From Pleurodeles waltl (taxonomy: Eukaryota > Chordata > Amphibia > Caudata > Salamandridae), in assembly GCF_031143425.1 (NCBI RefSeq), contig NC_090447.1:846367760-846431759 (forward strand): 64,000 bases of DNA, in the 5' to 3' direction. Below are positions 12,355-22,918 of this stretch, piece by piece. Every line of letters begins with the position of its first letter. The stretch's first letter is position 1. The notes below the pieces were generated by a model. That model was not told the DNA's origin. It saw only the letters and a list, made by a program, of their open reading frames with translations, and did no database searches. Position numbers and translations under genes: made by a program.

Positions 12355-12764
12355 GTATTCACCCACCTGAGAGACTGTGGCCTTTCACTCCCCAGGACCA
12401 AGCACAGGGCATGTTGCCCCCTCCAGAACCAGTGGGGTATTCACCCACCTGAGAGACTGTGGCCTTGCACTCCCCAGGACCAAGCACAGGGTATGTTGTC
12501 CCCTCCAGAACCAGTGGGCAAGTCACCCACTTGAGAGACTGTGGCCTTGCACTCCCCAGGACAAAGCACAGGGCATGTTGCCCCCTCCAGAACCAGTGGG
12601 GTATTCACCCACTCAAGAGACTGTGGCCTTGCACTCCCCAGGACCCAGCACAGGGCATGTTGCCCCCTCCAGAACAAATGGGGAATTCACCCACTCGAGA
12701 GACTATGGCCTTGCACTCCCCAGGATCAAGCACAGGCCATGTTGGCCCCTCCAGAACCAGTGGT
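12355..12764. repeat. 82-bp minisatellite, five units
   Basis: Units begin at 12355, 12437, 12519, 12601 and 12683, each with TTCACCCACCTGAGAGAC-like starts, CACTCCCCAGGACCAAGCAC in the middle and CCCCCTCCAGAACCAGTGGG at the end. As 82 is not a multiple of three, successive units fall in different frames, so the open frames here are repeat artefacts. Not seen in the other Harbinger copies of the window. Confidence 0.9.
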
Positions 12765-13567
12765 CTTGTTTCCACATCCGGCTGTGCCTGCCTATTTGAC
12801 AAACTGATGCCCCAACAGGGTTCTCTCCATATTGGGTGAGGAATCAAGTGGGGCCTTCGACTTTGCCCTGTGGCCATGTGGCCCCTGGGAACTGTGGACT
12901 GGGCAGTGTCTCTTTTTTGTACATTTGTACATATCTGTTGCATTGCCACATCGACTTATTATTTTTTATGTTGATCTTATTACAATCACTGTAGTCAATT
13001 CCTGTTGTCCTTGCATTATTTTGCCGATTATCGTGGACAAATGGATTATCTTATGCATCTGCTTGTGTGTATGGTGTGTGTGTGTGGGGTGTGTGTTGTG
13101 TGTGTGTGTGTGCCACTCATTTTCCTCCCCCCTTGTGGGCTAGACGGCTGTACTCACTGTCGTCATCTTCGCCGGCGTTGGTGTTCGTGGTGGAGCATAA
13201 CGTAGAAGATCATCAGAAAACATGCAGTTCGGGGTTCCTTGGTGGCGTGGTCTTCCCTGTGTCTCCAATGGTGAGTCCTTTGACTTTTGTGTTCTGTTTC
13301 CACCAGGCTTTTGATGGTGTTGGTACCGCCCTGGAAACGGTGGTGGATTAAAGTGTCAAAATATGGTGGGTGGTACTTTGTCTTCCACCTGGCTGTAGGC
13401 AGCTACCGCCGTGGTGACTATTGTTTCCGCCCTGGCGGTCGGTGTGGTACATTGGCTATCTTTTGGAGTTATCACCGCCATGGTCATAATTTGGCAGTAG
13501 TTACCACCAGCCTGTTAGCGGTATTACCACCACTTTATCACCCACTGCCAGGGTCCAAATGCGGGTC
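12765..13567. other. Non-coding right arm of Harbinger copy 1
   Basis: No coding trace. It contains a (GT)n-rich run (13065-13113) and ends with a 250-bp zone rich in CCGCC/GGCGG motifs leading to the right terminal repeat. Confidence 0.6.
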
Positions 13568-13570
13568 ATA

Positions 13571-14480
13571 ATGTACACTATTCATCATTACAGTACTTAC
13601 AGTTGTCACTTCCTTCTCCAATGAGTCCAGTCCCATCTGTCCACAATATGGCAGCAGTATATAGTAGGGAGAGATTGGACTCTTCAAAAACACCTCACCA
13701 CAGAATAACCACTCTACATAATAAGTTATAATAGGGATGGCCATTCCACAAAGACCTCTCCTCAGAACAATAAGAAAGTGCAATACAATGTTGGGAAAAA
13801 CTGGCCTCAAACCTGAGAACCCTCTCCTGGATGAAGAGTTTGTGTGCTAGGGTGTAGGAAGAAACGGGCCTCTATACTGAGACCGCTCTCAGGTCACAGG
13901 TGTGTGTAAAAGGTTGTGGGGAGGACTGGCCTCTCAGTGAGAACTCTCACTTAGATGATGGGTGCATGTAGTAGGGTGTGGTGGGGGACTGGCCCCTATC
14001 ATTAGATCACTCTTTTGAATGATGGGTTTGCATATTAGGGTACGTGAGGACTGGCCTCTCTGCTAAGACATGCATGTTGAGTGGAAGATGTACAACTATG
14101 GTGCAGAGAGAAATTAAACTCTATACAAAGAAGTTTCTCTTGAATAACAAGCAAACAGACTGAGGTATAGATAGACTTTAGGGTCAGCTCAGGCATCTCC
14201 CCATGGTAATACATGTGCAAAATAGGCTGTGGGTAGAGACTCCTCTCTCTGCACATACCTCTCTTTATGATAATGAGTGTCATATCCACACTGTTGACAT
14301 CCCGTGTCTTAGACATCCAGTGTGCATATTTGAATGTAAGGACACAATCACCTCTCTCTCAGACACCTCCTTATGGGGATAGTCATGTGTAATAAGGTGT
14401 ACACAGAGAAAAACCTCGATACTGAAATGTCTCTCCAGAGTGACAAGCATATATACTAAGATGTGCAAAAGAACTTCCAT
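13571..14480. repeat. Diverged ~62-66 bp minisatellite, block 1
   Basis: Repeating pattern GATGATGGGTGTGTGTAGTA, then GGGTGTGG, then GGACTGGCCTCTC and GAGACC/TCTC; successive starts near 13833, 13897, 13956 and 14017. Sequence identity decays towards both edges. No coding sense on either strand. Confidence 0.7.
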
Positions 14481-15950
14481 CTCCACTGGCTGAAAGAAGT
14501 GCGTAGTATATTATGAGGATGCATTCGACTCCATGCCAAAACCTCATGTTTGTATAAAAACCTACAAAAGCATCGCTTAAAATAAAATAAAATTTGCAAA
14601 ATGGAATTCAGCCAGGAAATTAGAAACAACAAGTATGTTACACCACTACAGGATTCCACTCCTGCTCAAGTAGAGAACAACCCTTCTTTTCTAAATAAAA
14701 CTCTTTTTGCTATTTAAGTAAGCAGATCATGTCATCATCAGAAACGTAGAGCTACACAGAACACGCTTCTTCAAGGGTACATGCACTGCTATAGGCAGTA
14801 ACAACTACCACAGTTACTGTTCCCTCTCTCTTTCAAAGTGAAATTTTTTTGTTACTCTCCTCCATATATTTTGATTTTTTCAAAACTTATTTTTTCTATT
14901 TCCCACCTAAAAAGGACAAGGAAACAAAAAATGTAAAGTACATACTGGTCAATAATTGATAACAGCGCTACATCACTAAATACTCTAGCTTTTTTATATA
15001 CTTCCACCCACAATCATATAGTTATATGTACTGTACCACTAATCGTTTTATTCCTTTCTGTTGAAGAATTCAACATCCTAAAACCAGTGCATTTTTTCAC
15101 AATTAAGTTATAACATGCCTCCAAACATGGTTCCATAATAACATTCCTATTAACACACCTTTCTTAAGAGTGAGCACAATGTTTTTCTCTAGAAATGGCA
15201 ATAATCCAACTCAAACATATCATAGGGATAAAATATGTACACAGTAAGGTTCATAAAAAGCATAGGCTTTGTAGTAACAGATTGCAGATAAGTTGCTTGA
15301 TAATTTCATAAACACTGCTTCTATTATTTACAACTACATACAGATTGAACATTTCATTTTTTAGCACAACATCCAATACTTGATGATATCTCTCCACATT
15401 CAAAAGTCAACCTCTCAAAAACCATATTAATAAACATGCAGCTCTAAAACAGCTTTTGATTCACTAAACCTTATATAGAACTAATTTATCACTGTAGTGA
15501 ACTTATTGATACTTCTCAACAAAGTTCATAAAGTATATTTCTAATTACCTGAACTTAGGGCAGTTTCTTATATACACCTGAAGAACCCAGTTTGTCTCAG
15601 TTCCAAATTCAGTCACTTCTGCTGAGCACAACTCCAGTAGGTGTTCTTCATCTCCAAATCACAAGAACAATTTGAACTATCCCTGGTTCTGCACCCAATC
15701 ACATCACAGCATTTCTACAAACATGCAAAAACAATGATAACTATTGGTTGAGCCCTGGCCCTTTTTTAAATTTCCCCCATCCGATCTCACAAGTCTCTTG
15801 TGGGATCGTAAAACACATTGTGGCAGGCCCATTCATTTTCCATTCAGGTCTCGCGAGCCTCTCACAAGATTGCACATGTCAATGCAGCAAGCTTAACTCC
15901 TTGAAGCTTGTGAACTACTCTCACCAGAGTCTCAAGGAATCGCAACTAAA
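14481..15950. other. AT-rich non-genic spacer between minisatellite blocks
   Basis: No ORF or RNA gene recognised. Near 15783 and 15850 it holds the TCTCACAAG-type palindromes seen at 5845-6070. Confidence 0.5.
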
Positions 15951-16930
15951 TTATAGGAAATAGTAATATGCAGGCCAGAGTACCCTCTACACTGAGACCT
16001 ATCTCTTACATGACAGGTATGTATAACAGGGTGTAGGGAGAGACTGCCTTCTCCACACACACCTCTATCTCAGAAGATATGTGTACGTAGTAGTGTGTAT
16101 AAAGGGACTGGCCTCTCCAGTGAGACCCTTCTCTTGGATGATGGGTATGGATAGTAGGGAGTAAGGAGAGACAGCCTCTTCTTTCAGACCTCTCTCATAC
16201 ATGAAAGATGTGCATAGTAGGGTGCCTACATGTACTCTTCTCTCTTTCCACACCTCTTTCTCAGATAACAGGAGTGTGTAGTAGGGTGTGTACATGGACT
16301 TGCCTTTCCTTCTAGACCCCTTAGTGGAGACTGCTTCTTCACTAAGTCCTCTCTCTCCGATGACAGGTGTACATAGAAGGGTGTGTACATGGACTGGCCT
16401 TTTCTATCAGGCCTCTGTCTCAGATGATGGCTGTGAGTAGTAGGATGTGTACTTGGACTACCTTCTCCTTCCCCACCTCTCCCTCAGATGAGATGGTATA
16501 GTAGATTGTATACAGATACACTGGCCTTTCCAGTGAGACCTGTGTCTCATTGGAAAGGCCATTGTATCTGCATACAATCTACTATAGTATATAGTGGGGT
16601 GTATACATGGACTATCCTCTTCTGCCAGACTTCTCCCTCGGATGCTGATGGTAATAGCAGGGTGTGTACCTGGACTAGCCTCTCCTGTCAGATCTCTCCC
16701 TCAGATGACATATGTGCATATTAGGCTGTGTACATGGACTGACTCTTCTGTCACAACTCTGTCTCAGATGACGGGTGTGCAAAGTACAGTGTGTGGAGAA
16801 AGACTGGCCTTTCCACTGAGATCTTTCTCTTGGATGGCAGATGTGCATAGCATGCTCTGTCCAGGGAGTGCCCTCCCTGCTAGCATCTCACTTTCTGATA
16901 ATGGATGTGCATAGTAAGGTGTGGAAGAGA
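15951..16930. repeat. Diverged ~62-66 bp minisatellite, block 2
   Basis: Same unit as block 1, starts near 16005, 16074, 16138, 16198, 16358 and 16423, with variants to about 16920. A 41-bp inverted duplication of one unit is embedded at 16499-16584. Confidence 0.7.
16499..16584. repeat. Hairpin of an inverted minisatellite unit
   Basis: Left arm 16499-16539 and right arm 16544-16584 pair at 38 of 41 positions around a 4-base loop. The arms contain the unit's own TGGCCTTTCC motif, so one unit has been copied in inverted orientation beside itself. Confidence 0.85.
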
Positions 16931-17936
16931 TAATACCCTACACACAACTCTTACAAAGCTAATGGCTTAAATATTATACTCTGACAAACACCACTCCAGT
17001 CGTACTCCTTCCTACAGTAGCAAATATGCCTATTAGTCTAGTCAAAGATCAACTACTCATTTCTACTGTTCACGATCCCACTAGAGATTTGCAAGATAGT
17101 ACATTTTTTGGGAAAATAGGAAATAACCATCTACTCATCACAGTACTTATCTCTTACACAGTTCCTCTAAAAAATAATGTCCACAATATGTATTCCTACT
17201 TATGGAGTGTATTCAGGATACATCTACCCCTTTTTACTATTTACAATCCCACGAGAGTCCCATGAGATCATAAAAATAAGTTAAAAACAATATATATTTT
17301 ATTTCATCACAGTAGTTATCCCTTAGTAACCTCCTCTCTAAATCTAAGGGGACAGCATGCCTTTCTGCTGCCCCCTTATGCAGCTATTTTTTTTAATTTC
17401 CACAACACCTCAAATTTGCCCACCATTTCATTTTTAACATTCCAACAGCCAGCCAGTCATAGCGCTCGAGAGATTTGCAGGAGCTTCTCGTTCCTGACGA
17501 TCATGGGGAAAATAGACCTCTCCACTAATCACAGGGCTCTATTTTTCAATTTGTGCTCTCGCAGGATGCTGAATCCTTTTGAACCCAACAATTTAAATAT
17601 ACAATTATTTTTTAACCTTCATTTCCATTACTTTCTTTCTACTAAACAGATTTATACCAAATCATAAAAAGCACAACCTGTGGATCAAGAATTAGCTTTC
17701 TGCTGAATTTGGTGTAATTCCATTAGGTAGTTTTTGCTGCAGCCATGTTTAAAGAAGTCTATGGAAAATACTTGAGGGTTTTATGTTTTGGGACCCCCTT
17801 TATTCCACGGACCCACTTGACAGGTCACCTCGAAACATTCTAGGCAGGAGCTGAGGTGAATGAACTTCTTTTTTGGAAAGTTTCATGAAGATTTGTCAAA
17901 CGGAGCAAAAGTTAATAGAAACGCCCCAAAAAACAC
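16931..17936. other. Non-genic repeat-derived DNA
   Basis: No gene. The segment near 17695-17750, read on the minus strand (GGAATTACACCAAATT and CATGGCTGCAGC), resembles 5627-5660, so it holds an inverted copy of that dispersed repeat. Decayed TCTCACAAG-type palindromes lie near 17050 and 17240. Confidence 0.45.
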
Positions 17937-17939
17937 TCA

Positions 17940-18096
17940 GGCCGATATTTATACCTTTTTAGTGCTGCATTTGCACTGCATTTTAGCGCAAAAGTGGTGC
18001 AAACTTACAAAAATACAATTGTGTTTTATAAGTTTACGCCGCTTTTGCGTAAAAAAATGACGCAAATGCAGTGCTAAAAAAGTATAAATATGGGCC
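17940..18096. mobile_element. 157-bp palindromic MITE, TSD TCA
   Basis: Near-perfect foldback with ends GGCCGATATTTATAC and GTATAAATATGGGCC and inner arms containing AGTGCTGCATTTGC/GCAAATGCAGTGCT. TCA flanks both sides (17937-17939, 18097-18099). The terminus resembles that of the 912-bp family at 51470 and 60364, so it is probably a minimal relative of that family. Confidence 0.85.
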
Positions 18097-18099
18097 TCA

Positions 18100-19883
18100 G
18101 TCTATAGAAAAGCAGACCTAACTGTAACTACCTACTGTCGACCTATGTTCCCTCTAAGATGCACGCCTGTGCGCCGGCACTGAAAAAGATTTATCAGTGC
18201 ACAGGAGGTCATGAAGAGCACGCATTGCACAAGATTTTTTTGGGCCATAAATTATTGAAGAGATCTTTCCACACTGTGAAAAGAATGAATCAGAAACTGG
18301 AAAGACAGTATGATTTTTCAGAAGTAAGGGTTTGCTTTTCTCACTGCTCACGCTTTCAGTCTTATTCTGGCTACTAGTGCTTTTGGCATCTCTTTGGAAT
18401 AATGTGCAGACCCAAGCTCTTAGGGGAAAAATACACCAGCTTCGTTTTGCTTTCAATATGTATGAGAATGATGCATGTCAGAGGTTTTTAGCACTTTCAT
18501 ATGTGCATTGGTGATTCATTTGGACGTGCAAACATGTCTAAACTGCCTTTTAACAGGACCAGTTTACACTGCTATATGAACACAATATTCCAAATTTCGT
18601 AAGTAACGTGTGTTTGGGAAACAGGTTCTGGAAGGTGGCATTAAAGCAGTGGAAATAGTTAAATATACTTCTTGTACATCATGTAGTTATAATTACTGTA
18701 ATATCACATTAACATGTCTTTTGCCAGTTCCTTCTTCGCATGTATGAAATTTCTTGATATCTGCATGGTGACATTACTGTATCTTATGATACAGAGAGTG
18801 ACAAGTATGAGAGTGATTAAGCGACCTGGTGAATGTGACTATGAGTAAGTGCACGAGACAGAGCAAAAGGCAGTGAAAGTGATAAAGCAAGATAGTGGAT
18901 ACATGGAAAGTTAGTGAGCAACAAATAAATACTGAGGGAGTTAACAGAATGTCTGAGCATGTGTGTCAAGGTGTGTGGGAAAGTGGGTGTTATAGGGACC
19001 GTGTTATCTTCCAGCAAATGAATGCGTGAGAGAGTGAGAGGGTGACAGAATGTGAGCAAATATTGACTAAGCATGAAAGATTGAGACAAACATTGGAGAA
19101 GTCTGAATGAGAGCATGTTTTGAGGAAGGACAAATATTATTGGACCATGGTGGGATAGAAAGACGGAAGAGAGAATGAGAAAGAGGACAAGAATTGTATG
19201 GCACAGTAAGTAATAGGTATTCTGTTGACTAATAACCAATGAGTCAAACATACACCAGTGACAATTTATAGCACATTTTACAGCTTTTCAGTCTGTCACT
19301 GAAGTAAATTAAGGCCATGCATTTTGTGGTACATAAACTGTTGGACAGCCCTGTGGCACATAAAAGGAAGGGCAAGCAAAATAACTATGTGCATCTCCAT
19401 GGAAACATTAACTGATAAGCACAGTAGACACAGGAATTCCCACTGTATTAGCGCTTGCCATGTTTTCCAGCTACATGTATTCTGATTGACGTTTCTCTAT
19501 TGTTTCTCTATTGTTATTGTCATGCCTATTTTATCTCCTTTCACAAAATGTAAAATGAGTGATATTTCTTCTGCATGTTGGTGCTGCAATTTTGATTTTT
19601 TCAGATAGCCGTAATTTCTAATTTACCATCCACATGTTTTACAGAGCTTCTGATAAATATGTGGCTCATTATAAGTAAATATTTTTCTGCTACAGAGGAA
19701 TGTGTTTCTGGGAATATTGAAGTTTGAATGATTTGATGAGCCCCCATTGAAAACAGGCTTGAATGTAGTTTTCTTTTTGTTAGAAAATGTGCTATAAAAT
19801 GTATAATGTTGCACCATTTTCTGTAAAAAGGGGCCTGGCATGACCCTCACAATCATCCATTGAGTAGTGTATTGCATGCTCTC
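18100..19883. other. Non-genic DNA with GTGA/GAGA-rich low complexity
   Basis: No gene recognised. At 18785-19210 the plus strand is rich in GTGAGAGAGTGAGAG-like decayed simple repeat; the 144-residue minus-strand open frame there is its Ser/Leu-rich shadow. Confidence 0.45.
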
Positions 19884-19886
19884 ATA

Positions 19887-20280
19887 GGCCCATATCTATA
19901 CACGGTTTGCACTGAATTAGCGGCATTTTTTTTTTTACAGTAATTCAGCGCAAACCTAACTCTATATTAATACTTTGGCGCTAGACACGTCTAGTGCCAA
20001 AGTTATGGAGTTTACATCGTTTTCTGGAGAAGAAAACCTACCTTGCGTCAATGAGATGCAAGATAGACATTCCCGTCCAGAAAAGGACGATATGGCCTTT
20101 ATTTAATGCCTGGGTCAGGGCAGGCGTAAGGGGACCTGTAGGCAGATTTCCATGGTCGGAGACAATAGAAATTGCCACAGGTGCCCTTCCCTGGCCCCAG
20201 GGACACCCCCACCCACCACCACTCACACCAGGAGGTCACCTAAGGATAGGGGACCCATCCCAGGTAAGCCCGGGTGAGTA
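19887..20280 (-). mobile_element. Truncated copy of the 912-bp element family
   Basis: It begins GGCCCATATCTATAC with ATA before it (19884-19886). It then follows, in reverse orientation, the 3' half of the element at 60364-61275: the GAATTAGCG hairpin, TTTGGCGCTAGACACGTCTA, ACCTTGCGTCAATGAGATGC, GGGTCAGGGCAGGCG and CCCATCCCAGGTAAG. Homology stops near 20280, so the other half is missing. Confidence 0.75.
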
Positions 20281-20299
20281 TATGAATTTGTTTTCCCAA

Positions 20300-21091
20300 C
20301 ACCGCTCGGGGGCCCCAAGTGTACAACAAGAGTACACTGTTCCAAAACAAAGAAAACAAAAATCCACAAAGTACTCCTAAACTAGGAGCAAATGCCCTCA
20401 CACATCCAATCGGATGTCATGCTTCATCATAGGGCTTGCTCCTCGTCAGACCGCCGCTGCAGTGTCTGACGGGCACCCCATGGAGGGGGCACTTTGCCAG
20501 AGATCTTTTGTCAAGATAATGTGCTGTGATGTAAGCTGTGGGGCACAAATTTCAGTTACGTACAAGCAGACATTGGGAGAACAAAAGAAGAAATAAAATT
20601 GGCTCAAAACCCTACGCACAAACAAAAAATTTACTGTAGCGGAAAGGGTCTTGGTCAATATTAAAAACTTGTATGAGAAGGAAAAGGAGATAATTCTCGA
20701 TCACTCTCTCAGCACTCGTCGAATAGGGGTGACCTTCATACCCTATACTAAGTCAACATGTTTCTCATCTAAGGGGTCTATACGGATCCAGTGACACTTC
20801 ATCAGGACCAATTTAACAAAACAAAACACTTCTCCTCAATATTACAGGAAAGCACAATGTGTGTAAAAATGGTGAGTCACAATACTCCAGTCACCTACCC
20901 AAAACACCAATACACGCTAATCTAGTCGTATATAGAGGGAGACCATCCCACATTAGGGATCAGGCTCCATGGGAAGCTGCATACCATAGGAATGGCGTAA
21001 TATTTTAGTTTTGCCAGTTCTTTACCTGGAGATCTACCCCGGGAGCACGTCCTCGAGGTATATCTACCTTACGGCAGGAGTAGAAAGGGAC
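20300..21091. repeat. Interspersed repeat, partner of 4310-4430, and unclassified DNA
   Basis: 20390-20510 matches 4310-4430 in block order. The rest shows no coding sense. The last bases before 21092 (AGAAAGGGACAAA) resemble the ~436-bp tandem repeat seen right of copy 2. Confidence 0.4.
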
Positions 21092-21100
21092 AAAGGGCCT

Positions 21101-22618
21101 GATTTAAATGTTGGCAGTAACAGTCCTGACATTGGTTTTCCGACTGAAAACCTACCCGCCGCCATCACGGTCCACCCGCCCTATTTAGATGTCAGTGAGT
21201 TTATGGGTGAAAAATGCTGCGAAAAAATGCTGCTGGTCTGCAGACACTGTCAAGAATCACTGCCTGTGTTGATGACTACAGCCCCATTTACTGCTGAGGC
21301 AATCACGATGTGCATTCCCACCGATGCAATTGTGGCAACTAAACCACCACATCTGAGCTGGCAGATTGAGAGTGATAAAAGGACAAAACTCACCTTTTTT
21401 ACACTTTTCCTCTTTCCTGCTGACATGAACCTAATTGTGCCGATGATACACCAACTGCTGCTGCTGGACCAAGATGAAAACCGACGCCTGTGTTGCCGGA
21501 ACCAGAAGTAAGTCACTGTATTACTTGTCATCCATGGACTTTATGCAGTACAACAGCGCAGGACTCAACTTCCTTCACCCAATGGCCCCAGACAACAGCA
21601 TAATGACGTGCAATGTATATGCCTGCAGTGTCGCACTCATAAAATGTTTTGAAACTTGAGATGTGTGTGCAACCTACCAATCTGGCACTATATACCATAA
21701 GGCACAGTAACCCAATTAAAATTGTGACCATATATGTGTGTGCAATAATCTCCCCAAACAATATGCCCAAATATAAATAGTAACCCATATAGGAAATACT
21801 CTACTACATGATACTGGAGCAATTGTAAAACAAAAAGTTACAAGGGAGTGTACAGAGAATGTACAGCCAATGTTACCTCTAAACCGCAAATATGCCAGAG
21901 ATCTTGGAAGCTCATATGTTCCCTTGTTGTTTGCAATTGATGTCAAACTGTACATGATATTGAACCCCAAAGTGTCGTGTGCTCTGGGTAATGCATATGT
22001 GCATATTATTGACACAGCATATCAAAATAAGCACACAGGCATTCTCTAGTTACAACGTCAGATGTTTGGTGTAAGTGTCCGTTAAGATGCTGAATGCTTG
22101 CACCACAATTATCATGCCCATCACTAATGTGCGACACTTATGTATGCAATTAGAAAACAAGTCAAATATATATACAACATGTATTTCTCACTCTCACAAA
22201 TGAGAGGAAGTGCATCCTCACACATTAGCAGAAATAACATAATCAGCAAACAAATAGTAGCAATTAAAAAAGGCCTGGACAAAATTATTCTCAAAGTAAA
22301 AGTACTTTATATACAGAAGAGATAATTCTCTCAAATAAAAAGAAGAAAAAGTCCATGTAGATTAACACTATGTACACATTTTTTGACTGCCCATGTGGGC
22401 CATAATGGCTGTTAGCCCACACTTGCCTCCTAAAGTCCCTGCAGAATGAAACCTCCTCTGGAAAGGGCATCTATGGGTCAGAGAGAGCATGCACCTCAAT
22501 GATGTCACTGGGATGAGGGTCCTCAGGTTTTGGGGGCGGTGGGCGGGTTTGATTTTGATAGGGGTGGCTTTGGTTTTGGTGTGGGATGTGGAAAGGGTGC
22601 TGTGTGATGTTGAACAAA
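21101..22618. other. Non-coding left arm of Harbinger copy 2
   Basis: No coding sense. A segment near 21850-21900, read on the minus strand (TTTAGAGGTAACATTGG then TGTACATTCTCTGT), matches 57808-57840, which places that DNA in Harbinger copy 4. Confidence 0.55.
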
Positions 22619-22918
22619 TAGCTTTTGATTTGGAAGGAGTATGAAGACGGGGTGGGGTGGTCAGATGTTGGGGAGGCCAGACGGGGAGGTGGAAGGAATC
22701 AGGGACAGGGGAAACATCATATCTTCTTGAGGGAAAAAGGCAGGGTGATCGGGAAGGGGTTTGGATTAGGAAGTATATGGAGTTGCCGTGTCTGTTGTGT
22801 GTGGGAGTATGTGTTGTAAGTGTGGGTGTCTGAGGGTCTGTATGCTGTTTGTGCTGTATGTTTTGATTTGTGTCTCTTACGTATTGTCTGTTGGGTGGGT
22901 GTGTGTGGGCATTTGGGT

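Larger units (their letters stand above)
6088..13567 (+). mobile_element. PIF/Harbinger DNA transposon, complete copy 1 (7.48 kb)
   Basis: The left end reads GGCCCTCATTACGACC and the reverse complement of the right end reads GACCCGCATTTGGACC; both then read CTGGCGGT or CTGGCAGT. A 3-bp target duplication ATA flanks the ends (6085-6087, 13568-13570), as expected for Harbinger. Inside are a Myb/SANT-like gene (Myb1, +), a DDE transposase (-) and a second Myb-like gene (Myb2, +). Each is broken by stops or frameshifts, so the copy is dead. Low-complexity C/A-rich DNA fills 6400-6630 and 11380-11720. The right 250 bp and the left 60 bp contain GGCGGT/ACCGCC inverted motifs like those of the hairpin-string elements. 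Confidence 0.85.

Noticed and set aside
12355..12764. CRISPR-like regular repeat
   Set aside because: Units are contiguous 82-bp copies without unique spacers, in a vertebrate transposon; it is a minisatellite.
16065..16295. Zinc-finger-like repeat protein on the minus strand
   Set aside because: The ~62-66 bp period does not hold a frame, and no Cys2-His2 spacing is present.
18817..19251. 144-codon minus-strand hydrophobic frame
   Set aside because: It arises from GTGA/GAGA-rich decayed simple repeat; Ser/Leu-rich, with no conserved motif.
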